Origin: Cytauxzoon felis
Lineage: Eukaryota; Apicomplexa; Aconoidasida; Piroplasmida; Theileriidae
Direction: 5' to 3'
NCBI GenBank assembly: GCA_020283715.1
Contig: JAIQCW010000034.1
Location: 1-50,604, forward strand
Length of the DNA stretch: 50,604 nt
Made by a program: the position numbers and the translations under genes. The number at the start of each line of letters is the position of its first letter. Position 1 is the stretch's first letter. Below the pieces are notes generated by a model. The model was given only the letters and a program-made list of their open reading frames with translations, had not been told where the DNA came from and did not search any database. Shown here one piece after another: positions 10,757-20,373 of this stretch.

Positions 10757-11577
10757 TCATTCTATAAAACTCTTATTAATTTCATACTGACGTCTACTCA
10801 ACTCCTTCGTATCCATACGACGCATTATACGACTACTCAATAATGACGGCACCAATCGCTCCATATACAAATTTTCAATATTCTATATTGATTTAATATA
10901 TTTAACAATCAAATGAATTTAATTAATGAGAGGAAGTCAACTTCACCTGAGGTCGTCTTGAGACAGATGTTGCCACTCGAGGTCCTGCCGTCAGCTCTTC
11001 CAATTACTTCCCCCTTCGCTTCCCAGTGATCAGCTTCGGGTATTCCACCTGAGGTCCAATAACTACATTCGCCACGATCTCTGGGAGTGGCTCTACTCTT
11101 TAGAGATAGGTAAATAGAGAAGCTGTCTGCAAGACGACCTCAGGTGGAACACTGATTATCGTAGAGTTGAATAGAATGTGAAGTAGACAACATATAATCT
11201 GTTGTTTCTCTTTAGTGTAAACATACTTTGGTAAGTATATAGAATTGTTCAAAAGTGATTTGAGGGAAGTAGTAGAGTGAATTCATATTACTTCTTGGAT
11301 TACCTCTGAGATATTTGGGTCCGCCCATGAGTAGTACGTGCGATGTCATGCCGATTTTCTTGTCTATACCGGTAGTATAGATATCATTTATTAAAGTGTC
11401 TTTGGATAAATTTATATTTCTAGGCTCATATTCTTTATTAAAAAACGAATTTAAATAATTTATTGCACTTTTTAATGATATCCTACTCTTTTTATTTATA
11501 TTTAACTCGTTATATAATCCTTCAATTATACGATCATCTATACGTCTCAATACTCCACCAACCATGAATATACTCAA
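10757..11577 (-). CDS. Hypothetical two-exon protein
   Basis: Exon 1 is 11577-11227 and exon 2 is 10882-10757. The join keeps phase 0 (GTATGT...TATAG) and gives 158 residues. I do not recognise the family. The sequence is basic, with no signal peptide or membrane segment; exon 1 has a helix-rich start (RRIDDRIIEGLYNELN) and MGGPKYLRGNPRSN, exon 2 ends with RIMRRMDTKELSRRQYEIN. The intron (10883-11226) holds a class 1 repeat in sense orientation. Its stop codon starts at the base next to the stop of the convergent RanBP1-domain gene. A later in-frame Met (MVGGVLRR) is an alternative start. Confidence 0.6.
10925..11150 (-). repeat. Class 1 dispersed repeat in an intron
   Basis: Read on the minus strand: CCACCTGAGGTCGTCTTGC, CTCTTTAGAG hairpin, GCCACTCCCAGAGATCGTGG, AGCTGATCACTGGGAAGCG and ACCTCAGGTG, a full-order unit. 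It lies in sense orientation within the intron of the 10757-11577 gene. Confidence 0.8.
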
Positions 11578-11663
11578 CTCATTTCATATTTAAAATTAAA
11601 TTACAGACATTTATACATTATAATATACAGAAAATTATTAATAATAACTACATTTCGTCTACA

Positions 11664-12943
11664 CTACACATCTGAACCCTCATCACTGTCTTCCACGTCA
11701 CTCACAATTTCACTCAATATACACTAAAATATTATTATTATTCAACCCGGAAGAACAAACAACACCATACAAACATAGTTACTAATGTTTACCATCCACC
11801 TGAGGTTATATCCTCATCAATACCTTCTAGTACGACCTTATATTCGTCTTGCAGACAGCTCCCTTTATTTACTTCCCCCTTCGCTTCCCTGAGATCAGCT
11901 GCGGGTTCCACTTGAGGTCCAATCACTAACTATCTGTTCTTCCGGGTTTACAACCTTTGTTCCTCCGGGTAGAATTCCTGTTCTTATGGGTTAACATATT
12001 TTTGATCTTCCGGGTAAACAAAATACCGAGGATGATCTACGGGAATCCGAGGGGAGGTAAATAGAGAAGGCCACCACGGCGAGTGGAGAAGATGATGGAG
12101 GTAACCTCAGGTGAAAGACATTATAAGAATCGAATATATTTTTGGATCAACTTACATCATTAGTGATTATTTTATATTTGTAGAGTGCGTTTCTGAGTGA
12201 ATTGGTGGTGATGGCATCACCTGTTATGATTAATGATATTATTATTTATTTTTTTTACCATTGAATTCATTAAATCCGATAAAGACATGTGAAATTTGTC
12301 CATCGATTATACCAGCGAGCGTTGGTAATATTTTGATGTTTAATTTCTTCATAAAAAATGGTGCTTTTTCAATTGGTATTCTATAATGTTTAATATATAC
12401 ATTTCTATATATTTAAATACCTTACGAATTTTGTATCGATATAATCTTTGGCTAATATCTTCAAATGGCCATCCAATATTTTACACCTTTGAAATTCTTC
12501 TTTATAGAAATGACAAATCTGTTAATATATAATATACTCTTTATAATTTCAATTACAAACCAATTGTGGATATTTATTTGAGTTATTAATCACTTCCTTT
12601 TCATCTAATAATGATTCTACAGTACCATCATTACCTAAATCTGTAAATTTTCTTCTAGCATTATTAACACTCTATACTATGATAAAATTTATTATAACAT
12701 TAAACTAACCTTAATTCTACTCAATCTTGACTCTTTCCATGAAACAACTTCATCAATATCTTGATCATAATGTGTAAAATTATCTTCAACTTTACTAGTT
12801 AAACTATCAATATAATTATTTTTTACCGCGTCCTATAATGAGATTATGTAATATACAATCATGAAGTTATAATATAAAATATATCAACAAACAAGTAAAA
12901 TAGATTGATTAACTCGGGTAATTTTATCCTTTATAGATGTCAT
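11664..12943 (-). CDS. TXNDC9: TXNDC9 / phosducin-like protein 3 homologue
   Basis: Seven exons were rebuilt on the minus strand (first exon 12943-12914, last 11723-11664), giving about 203 residues. The thioredoxin-like domain is clear: CHFYKEEFQRCKILDGHL, then FVRIPIEKAPFFMKKLNIK, then ILPTLAGIIDGQISHVFIGF, aligning with the family pattern CHFYR..FRCKILD...KAPFL...ILPTLA. There is no CxxC, as is normal for this family. The acidic tail (SDVEDSDEGSDV) also matches. Members assist the CCT chaperonin in folding actin and tubulin in the cytosol. Introns are mostly about 35-80 nt, but the last (11724-12155) is enlarged by a dispersed repeat. It is divergent from PP5. Confidence 0.85.
11800..12120. 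repeat. Inverted-half class 1 repeat in an intron
   Basis: The left half reads minus-sense (CCACCTGAGGTT, CTTCCCTGAGATCAGCTGC). The centre has the TTCTTCCGGG motifs, which are the reverse of the NPEEQE-coding segment of FCP1. The right half reads plus-sense (ATGATCTACGGGAATCC, CACCACGGCGAGTGG, AACCTCAGG). It lies in the last intron of TXNDC9. Confidence 0.75.
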
Positions 12944-13269
12944 TTTAATATATTAAAGTATAATTATAAGTATTTTACAATAGAATTTTATTAATGTGAT
13001 TATTGTACACTAGGAGTACTGAAGAGTTGGTAATACAAATAGACGCATGAAATTAACATTTAAATTTACAGGAAACACTAAATTTATAAATCAAATATTA
13101 TATCATCTCTAGATATTTAATAAAATTATAACCGTAAAAAAAATTCCGAAAATCATAATGTCACATGAAATCAATAGGTACACCTCTTATCATAACACCA
13201 CATTACCCATGGACTAATTATAAAATAAACTCTATACATCCTACATTATAGTTTTGTATTTAATTAAAA
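12944..13269. other. Divergent promoter region TXNDC9 / PP5
   Basis: A 326-bp AT-rich spacer between two divergent start codons, with no repeat and no ORF. It presumably carries both promoters; no specific motif can be assigned. Confidence 0.5.
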
Positions 13270-16200
13270 ATGGTTGAATTCTTTGGTTTTGGGAAAATCA
13301 ATAAGTCAACAGCTTGTGAAAGGGCAGAAAATAAAAAACAAGAAGGAAATAAACTATTCGCCAATAATAACTATCTTAGCGCCATAGAATTATACACAGA
13401 ATCTATAAAACTCATAGAAGATACATATCTTAATAATAATGTCGATAAAAATGAATCTTTTGATTGGATCACAACCGAACTACGAGGCACCAACCTACAT
13501 CAATACTACTCCAATCGCTCCATTTGTAATATTAAAATCGAAAACTATGGTAAGTATCAGACACACTAATTCGAATTGTATACACAATTATATTTATATC
13601 AATGAGCATTATCTACTCGAGGTACAATCCAAATCTCTTCGCCTCTTCCACTAGCCATTCCACTTGAGGTTACAACCACCGTTGGTCTTGCAGACAGCTC
13701 TTCTATTTACCTATCTCTAAAGAGTAGAGCCACTCCCGGAGATCGTGGCGACAATAGTACAGGACCTCAAGTGGAACCTGGAAGCGATCTATGGGAGCTG
13801 GAAGGGGAAGTAAATAGAGAAGGCGCCACGCCTAGTGGAATGAAGAGTTGGATTGTACATATAGTGGAGTAGAATAGGATGACTGGACCTCGAGTGGAGT
13901 GTTCATTACATTTGTTTATGTATGTGATATAAATATTTATAGGATCAGCGGTTAATGATGCGACTGTTGCAATAGAATTGCAACCTAGTTTTTTTAAGGC
14001 TTATTATAGGCGTGGTTGTGCATATTTATGTTTATTAAAATTTCAAGATGCTGAGAGTGGTAAATTGATTAATGTATTGAATTGAAAATATTTATTAGAT
14101 TTTGTTAAGGTTTTATCGCTATGTAATGATCCAGTTACTCGTATGAAGCTTAAAGAATGTAAAAAAATAATACGTGAACAGAAATTTACAGAAGCTATTA
14201 TGAGAGGTTAATTTTTTTTTACATTAAATCTTAAATTTAGAAACCCCACCACCATTACATGAAACCATAAATCTCGATAATATCAATGTTGATGAATCAT
14301 ATAAAGGACCCGTTTATACCTCCATACATGCCGAAAATTATAATGTCAATAAATCCGAATTCCTCAAACAAGTTATCGACTATATCAAGGTATATATCCA
14401 TACACTCGAGGTCTAATCCTACTCTCTTACCAATCGCCTCCACCTGAGTCAATCCTGCCGTCAGCTCCACTCGAGGTCCATCTTTTCCATTGCATGGAGC
14501 TCTCCACTCGAGGTCTTTCCACTAGGCGTGGTGCCTCTTCTATTTACTTCCCCCTCCGCTTCCCTGAGATCAGCTACGGGTACTCCACCTGAGGTTACAT
14601 CACTAATTTCACTTCTTCATTTTTACCCCTGAAAATTGAAGGAATATCCGAATTTCTGGGGAAACTCATGAAGATTGTGGAATTAATATTCAATGAATTC
14701 TAGATGTCAATACTTCATTGAAAAGGAATTTGATGATTCTATTTAGTTTAATGAACCTCACTTTATTCCAATTTATATTCACTAAGATATCCGAACAAAC
14801 ACGAACTTCGTCACTTTTGACTTATCTCGCCGAAATAAGGTTTATAACTTCGAGTGAACCTGGAAGCGATCCACGGGAGCTGGAAGGGGAAGTAAATGGA
14901 GAAGGCCACCACGGCGAGTGGAAGATAAGGTTGTAACCTCAGGTGGAACGGCGAGTGGAAAAGATGGACTTTGGATGTATCATTTGTTTCTTTAATGAGA
15001 TATTTGTTATAATGATATGTATAGGTTCCTGGTAATAAATTGCATAGTAAATATGTATATATGATAGTGATTGATTTGATATCAATAGTAAAGGAGGTAT
15101 GTTATATTATATATTTGTATAATAATTAATTAAAATTTTAGTATCAATCATTAGTTGATTTAATATTGGATGGTGATGAGCAATTGACTATATGTGGTGA
15201 TATTCATGGTCAATTTTATGATTTATTGAATATATTTGAATTGAATGGTTTACCAAATGAAGTTAATGGTTATTTATTTAATGGTGATTTTATAGATCGT
15301 GGTTCATTTTCAGTAGAATGTGCTATAGTATTAATGTTATCTAAAGTATTATATCCTAATAAATTTCATATTGTACGTGGTAATCATGAAACAGAAGCAT
15401 TAAATAAATGTTATGGATTTAAAGGTGAAGTATTAAATAAATATGATGAAAAAGTTTATACAATATTTAGTGAATGTTTTAGATATTTACCTTTAGGTTA
15501 TTTATTAAATAATAAAATACTTATATTACATGGTGGTTTATTTGGTAATGATAATGTTACATTACAAAATCTTAAAGATATTGATCGTTTTAGAGAACCT
15601 AGTGATACTGGTCTTATGACTGATATGTTATGGTCTGATCCTAAACCTACTAATGGCCTATCGCCATCTAAACGTGGTATTGCATATGAATTCGGACCCG
15701 ATATTACCAATAAATTCATTATTAATAATAATCTCGATTATGTTATCAGATCACATGAAGTTAAACAAAATGGATACGATATCGAACATGATGGAAAACT
15801 CATCACCATCTTCTCAGCACCCAATTATTGCGATCAAATGGGTAATAAAGGAGCCTTCATCAGGTATAATCATTCATACATATAACAACTTATCATAATA
15901 CTAGCCTCTCCACTCGAAGTCCAATCCAACTCTCCTTCCACTAGCCTCTCCACTCGAAGTCCAATCCAACTCTCCTTCCACTAGCCTCTCCACTCGAGGT
16001 CCAATCCTACTCTGTTCCACTAGCCTCTCCACTCGAAGTCCAATCCAACTCTCCTTCCACTAGGCGTGGAGCCTCTTCCAATTATTCATCTCTAAAGAGT
16101 AAAGCCACTCCCAGAGATCGTGGCCGAAGTTTAGTGATTGTAACCTCAAGTGGAGAACCTGGAAGCGATCTACGGGAGCTGGAAGGGGAGATAAATAGAG

Positions 16201-16457
16201 AAGCTGTCTGCAAGACGACCTCAAGTTGATGAGCTCCATGCAATGGGGAAGAAAGGTGGATTGGACCTCAGGTGGAATGGCTAATTTTATGGTGTGTATA
16301 CATTTGATGAAATTATGATTTGATTATAATGATTAATGATATTTATAGGTTGAGTGGTAATGATTTGAAGCCTAAGTTTATTCAATTTGATGCTGTTGAG
16401 CATCCTCCTATAAAGGCGATGCATTATGCGAATCCATCATTTTGTGGTATATATTAG
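13270..16457 (+). CDS. PPP5C: Serine/threonine protein phosphatase 5 (TPR-PP5)
   Basis: Seven exons: 13270-13549, 13943-14059, 14099-14206, 14241-14389, 15025-15096, 15142-15863, 16349-16457, giving 518 residues (animal PP5 is about 500). The N-terminus has TPR repeats (residues about 14-150: ENKKQEGNKLFANNNYLSAI, YYSNRSICNIK, KAYYRRGCAYL), which bind Hsp90-type partners. The PPP catalytic core shows GDIHGQFYD, GDFIDRG, RGNHET, HGGLFG and FSAPNYCDQMGNKGA, supplying the metal-binding Asp, His and Asn residues. The last exon (PKFIQF, then MHYANPSF) is the PP5 C-terminal inhibitory segment. Introns 1, 4 and 6 are enlarged by dispersed repeats; the others are 34-45 nt. Confidence 0.93.
13615..13905 (+). 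repeat. Class 1 dispersed repeat in PP5 intron 1
   Basis: Complete plus-sense unit: CCACTTGAGGTTACAACC, GGTCTTGCAGACAGCTC, CTCTAAAGAG hairpin, CCACTCCCGGAGATCGTGG, GGACCTCAAGTGGA, GCGATCTATGGGAGCTGG, GCCACGCCTAGTGG. A second GGACCTCGAGTGG lies near 13890. It is on the sense strand of PP5. Confidence 0.85.
14400..14970. mobile_element. Class 2 fold-back element, copy 3 (PP5 intron 4)
   Basis: The left arm reads CCACTAGGCGTGG and CTTCCCTGAGATCAGCTACG; the right arm reads GCGATCCACGGGAGCTGG and CCACCACGGCGAGTGG. The core spans about 14610-14850 and carries TTTCTGGGGAAACTC and TCAATACTTCATTGAAAAGG. Extra class 1 pieces with a CCATTGCATGG hairpin are present on the left. It is removed with intron 4 (14390-15024). 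Confidence 0.75.
15900..16285 (+). repeat. Class 1 repeat with 40-bp tandem array (PP5 intron 6)
   Basis: Four tandem copies of a 40-bp unit begin with CTAGCCTCTCCACTCG at 15901, 15941, 15981 and 16020. They are followed by a sense-oriented class 1 unit: CTCTAAAGAG, CCACTCCCAGAGATCGTGG, AACCTCAAGTGG, GCGATCTACGGGAGCTGG, GCTGTCTGCAAGACGACC and a CCATGCAATGG block. All within PP5 intron 6 (15864-16348). Confidence 0.8.
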
Positions 16458-17135
16458 ATGTATTGATATTTAATGTAACGATTGTAATATTATAATAGAT
16501 TATTTATATATATTAAATTAGGAATCTTATATATATGATTATTATTTATTGTATTTATATATGGTAGTATATATTGTCGTAATATATATCCCCCATATTT
16601 ATTGTTTGTATATATAGATGATAGATATTGTACATGTATATTAAAAAAAAGTTGAATTATATATAATAAATATTGTATGTATATAAATAATGTAATTAAG
16701 TTTAAATAAAAATCCAATAATTAAAAATTGTAGTAATTGTAAGTACATATTTTATATTTGATATGAAAATATGTATCATTTTTCAGTATGTATATAAGAT
16801 TAATGATAATACATTAATCATAATAATTAACGGTATAGTTTAAATATTTACTGTAATAGATATATAAATAAATAAATTGAGAATTTTTTTTTTATATATT
16901 TGATAGCCTTCTATGCTTATTAGATTTGTATTGTAATGTTATTGTAGGGTTGTATATATTTATAATTTTTTGTAATTATAATTAGTTATAGCCTATTGTA
17001 TATTTGTATACATGGGTATGATTATTTATATGTATTATTGGTGATTGTTTACCTGTATATACCGGTTGATTTGTATATATTATTTGGGCGATGTACAATC
17101 CTAATAATTTATATTATATTTAGTGTCTGATTATA
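16458..17135. other. AT-rich intergenic region, nothing recognised
   Basis: Spacer between PP5 and the FCP1 gene, both on the plus strand. Very AT-rich, with short homopolymer runs. No dispersed repeat, no RNA gene and no convincing coding sequence. Confidence 0.5.
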
Positions 17136-20100
17136 ATGACACGTCAAAGGGAAAGTACTAAGACATCTAATAAAGAGTCTAAGACTCAAGCACCTTATAA
17201 TAATAAATTATGGGCGCGTCGTCCAAAGGCTCCTAAAGAAGTGCCTTATAGTGATGCTTCTATTAAACCTGAATGGCATAATGAAACATTATTACCTAAG
17301 GCATCACCTATATTTAATATGATGGGTTTACCACCATTATCTAGTATTAGTACTCATAATACCGTACATTTACCTGTACCTGTACCCAACGTTGGGAAAC
17401 CTACTATACCTCCTCCTAATTTAGGAAAGACGAATATACCTCCTCCTAATTTATCTACTTTGGGTCCTGCATTTAATACAGTTACTCATAGTTCTGTATT
17501 TAATACAGGTGCTCATAGTCCTGTCTCAACACGACCTACAGGTACTCCATTTAGTACAGGTCCACATAATCCTGCTTTCAATGCAGGTCCACACAATCCA
17601 TCATTTAGTACGGCTTCAAATAACCCTTCATTCAATACAGGTCCACATGGTCCTATATCATCACGACCTACAGGTACTGTACCAATGCCTAATATTAGTC
17701 ATTTAAATATGCCTATACCAACAATGGGTAAACAGTTAATGACACCAATGTTAGGTAAGATGCCAATGTTAATGAAACAACAAATGATTGGTAAAATGCC
17801 ATTTATGCCATTAATATATCCAAAAGATGGTAAAAAGATACCATATAATTATATAAATCCAATGATGATACCACCACCAGGTATGTATATACCAATATCT
17901 AAAGATATACCACAAAAATTACAACAATCGCATATAAATTTAAGTGATACATATAATTTAATAAATGAAAAAAAATTAAATGATATAGAAACAATGAGTG
18001 TAATATCAGATGATAATCCTATACAAGATGAGAAAAATATAAAATATATGACATCATTTACACCATTACCACCAGAAAAATATACTAGAGGTTATAAATT
18101 ACATGAAATAAAAATGTTTTTACCATTAGGTTTAAAAATGTATACAAAATCATTAGATATTAATCAAGATATATTATTAGATTTTGAAAATGGTCCTATT
18201 AGAAATGGTAAATTAGTATTATTATTAGATTTAGATAATACATTATTACATACCGCATCACAATCAAGATTAGATTTAAATTTAAATTTATTACATTTTA
18301 TAGATGAATTAGGTGATCCTGAATTATATAAATTTACATTACCTAATTTCCCTAATATTATTTATTATATGAAATTAAGACCTGGTATTAGAGAATTTTT
18401 ACAAATCTTATCATTATATTATGAAATGTCTATATATACTAATGCTACTAAAGAATATGCTGATGTTGTTATATCAATACTTGATCCTGATCGATCATTA
18501 TTTAATGATCGTATTGTTGCTAGAAATAATGTTGATGAAAAAGATTTATTAAAATCAGCCAGTAGATTATATCCTAATCTTAATAAAAGATTTATACTCT
18601 CATTCGATGATCGTAGAGATGTATGGGCAGATCTACCACATCGACAAGTTGTCAAAGCAGAACATTATGACTTCTTCGATTCATACCTTAATGAACTCAA
18701 TGATCTATATCATAATATTAATACTACACCTGAGGTTACAACCTTATCTTCCACTAGGCGTGGAGCCTCTTCTAATTCACTTCCCGTAAACGGTATAGCC
18801 ACTCCCAGAGATCGTGGCGATGATGGAGGTGTAGAGGATTGGACCTCAAGTGGAGATAACCCGGAAGAACAGGAAATGTCAACCCCTAAGAACGAAAATG
18901 TTCAACCCCTAAGAACAGGAATTCTACCCGGAGGAACAAAAGGTGTCAACCCGGAAGAACAGGAAGGTAATGATTGGACCTCAAGTGGAATGAAGTGTAG
19001 TACAGGACCTCGAGTGGAACCTGGAAGCGATCTACGGGAGCTGGAGGGGGAAATAAATAGAAGAGGCACCACGCCTAGTGGAACGACCTCAGGTGGAAGA
19101 GGCACCACGCCTAGTGGCAACGAGAGGTGGACTAGAGAAGGCAGTGATGTAACCTCGAGTGGAAATGGAGTTGATGTGAATAATGATATGATATTTGATT
19201 ATGATCGTCATTTGCATTATATGATAAATGTATTTTTGGAGATACATAAGAGATTTTTTGATGATCCATTGAAATCTAATGTTGGTACAATATTGGAAGA
19301 GTTACAGAATGAAGCATTAGATGGTACGGGTATATTATTAACTGGTTATAGAAAGAATACAAAATCTATTGGTATATTACATGCAGATTGTGAACAAAGA
19401 CAGAAAGAAGTAGCATTAGAATTAGGTTCAACAATATTAAATAAATTATCAGATGGTAGATTAACACATATAGTTGCTGGTAAAAATTGTACAGATAATA
19501 TTATTAAATCTAAAGAATTATGTTATTCACATATATTTAAAGTACATACATTATGGTTATATAGTTGTAGAGCTACACTTATTAAAATGGATGAAAATAT
19601 CTTCAATGTAGATGATATCTGTAATGCATATAATAATGAACCACCATTACAACCATGCAAAGATCATTGGAAAGTACTCTATCATCATCTCAAACAATTT
19701 CCTCATAAATACCATAACAACACACTCGAAGTTCAATCCACGTCTCTTCGTCCTGCAGACAGCTCTCCACTCGAGGTCCGTCCTGCCGTCAGCTCTTCCA
19801 ATTACCTATCTCTAAAGAGTAGAGTCACTCCCGGAGATCGTGGCGAAGAATCCGAGACGATCAATGGGAGTCGAGGTGAAGTAAATAGAGAAGCCACCAC
19901 GGCGAGTGGAACGGAAGGTAGTGTTTGGACCTCGAGTGGACCCGTAGCTGATCTCAGGGAAGCGGAGGGACAACTAAATAAAGAAGGCACCACGCCTAGT
20001 GGGAAGACCTCAAGTGGTACAACTAGATTAAAGAATAAGAGTGGAAATTTATTATTGAGTTCTCGTGGTATGAGATTGATAGATTTGTATCCATCATTAA

Positions 20101-20270
20101 TAAATGGTATGAATAATGATTATAATAAGTCTATAGATTCATTACCTAATCGTATATTTATGGGTACAGGTATATATAGTCATGGTACAGAAATTTTTGC
20201 ACCAAATGAAAAAATTATTATTAGATGGGATCCAACAAAAACAAAATTATTACAAAATTACATTACCTGA
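17136..20270 (+). CDS. FCP1: FCP1-type RNA polymerase II CTD phosphatase with two repeat-coded insertions
   Basis: A 1044-residue single ORF. Residues 60-330 are low-complexity Pro/Asn/Met-rich with repeated FNTGPHNP-like units. The FCPH/NIF catalytic domain carries the DxDxT motif as LLLDLDNTLLHT (DLDNT at 365-369) and the later DDRRDVW element near 490. A BRCT domain follows at about 729-825 (ILLTGYRKNTKS, then LTHIVAGKN, then VHTLWLYSC). FCP1 removes phosphate from the Ser of the polymerase II C-terminal repeat in the nucleus. Two class 1 repeat segments are translated in frame: residues about 529-676, between the catalytic and BRCT domains, and about 863-962, after BRCT. The inserted DNA is visibly GC-richer than its surroundings. 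Confidence 0.85.
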   Translation: MTRQRESTKTSNKESKTQAPYNNKLWARRPKAPKEVPYSDASIKPEWHNETLLPKASPIFNMMGLPPLSSISTHNTVHLPVPVPNVGKPTIPPPNLGKTNIPPPNLSTLGPAFNTVTHSSVFNTGAHSPVSTRPTGTPFSTGPHNPAFNAGPHNPSFSTASNNPSFNTGPHGPISSRPTGTVPMPNISHLNMPIPTMGKQLMTPMLGKMPMLMKQQMIGKMPFMPLIYPKDGKKIPYNYINPMMIPPPGMYIPISKDIPQKLQQSHINLSDTYNLINEKKLNDIETMSVISDDNPIQDEKNIKYMTSFTPLPPEKYTRGYKLHEIKMFLPLGLKMYTKSLDINQDILLDFENGPIRNGKLVLLLDLDNTLLHTASQSRLDLNLNLLHFIDELGDPELYKFTLPNFPNIIYYMKLRPGIREFLQILSLYYEMSIYTNATKEYADVVISILDPDRSLFNDRIVARNNVDEKDLLKSASRLYPNLNKRFILSFDDRRDVWADLPHRQVVKAEHYDFFDSYLNELNDLYHNINTTPEVTTLSSTRRGASSNSLPVNGIATPRDRGDDGGVEDWTSSGDNPEEQEMSTPKNENVQPLRTGILPGGTKGVNPEEQEGNDWTSSGMKCSTGPRVEPGSDLRELEGEINRRGTTPSGTTSGGRGTTPSGNERWTREGSDVTSSGNGVDVNNDMIFDYDRHLHYMINVFLEIHKRFFDDPLKSNVGTILEELQNEALDGTGILLTGYRKNTKSIGILHADCEQRQKEVALELGSTILNKLSDGRLTHIVAGKNCTDNIIKSKELCYSHIFKVHTLWLYSCRATLIKMDENIFNVDDICNAYNNEPPLQPCKDHWKVLYHHLKQFPHKYHNNTLEVQSTSLRPADSSPLEVRPAVSSSNYLSLKSRVTPGDRGEESETINGSRGEVNREATTASGTEGSVWTSSGPVADLREAEGQLNKEGTTPSGKTSSGTTRLKNKSGNLLLSSRGMRLIDLYPSLINGMNNDYNKSIDSLPNRIFMGTGIYSHGTEIFAPNEKIIIRWDPTKTKLLQNYIT
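18722..19170 (+). repeat. In-frame class 1 repeat in FCP1, insertion 1
   Basis: Blocks in order: ACACCTGAGGTTACAACC, CCACTAGGCGTGG, GCCACTCCCAGAGATCGTGG, GGACCTCAAGTGGA, two NPEEQE-coding ACCCGGAAGAACAGGAA segments, GACCTCGAGTGG, GCGATCTACGGGAGCTGG, two GCACCACGCCTAGTGG and a closing AACCTCGAGTGG. No stop is created over about 147 codons. Confidence 0.88.
19722..20025 (+). repeat. In-frame class 1 repeat in FCP1, insertion 2
   Basis: Carries CACTCGAAGTTC, CTGCAGACAGCTC, CCACTCGAGGTCC, CTCTAAAGAG, CACTCCCGGAGATCGTGG, CACCACGGCGAGTGG, GGACCTCGAGTGGA, AGCTGATCTCAGGGAAGCGG, CACCACGCCTAGTGG and ACCTCAAGTGG. It is read in the same frame as insertion 1, giving LEV, VTPGDRGE, TSSG, ADLREAEGQ and TTPSGKTSSG. 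Confidence 0.88.
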
Positions 20271-20373
20271 ACCAAATATTAAAAAACATATCAAAAAATT
20301 ATACATGAAGATACACCTTATACTAATAGTATTAATCCTACCAAATATATTTAAATTTTATAATCTTAATCTA

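Noticed and set aside
14718..14936. Plus-strand ORF MKRNLMILFSLMNL... over a PP5 intron
   Set aside because: Lies in class 2 core and right arm within a spliced intron; a similar reading at 31174 reflects repeat identity only.
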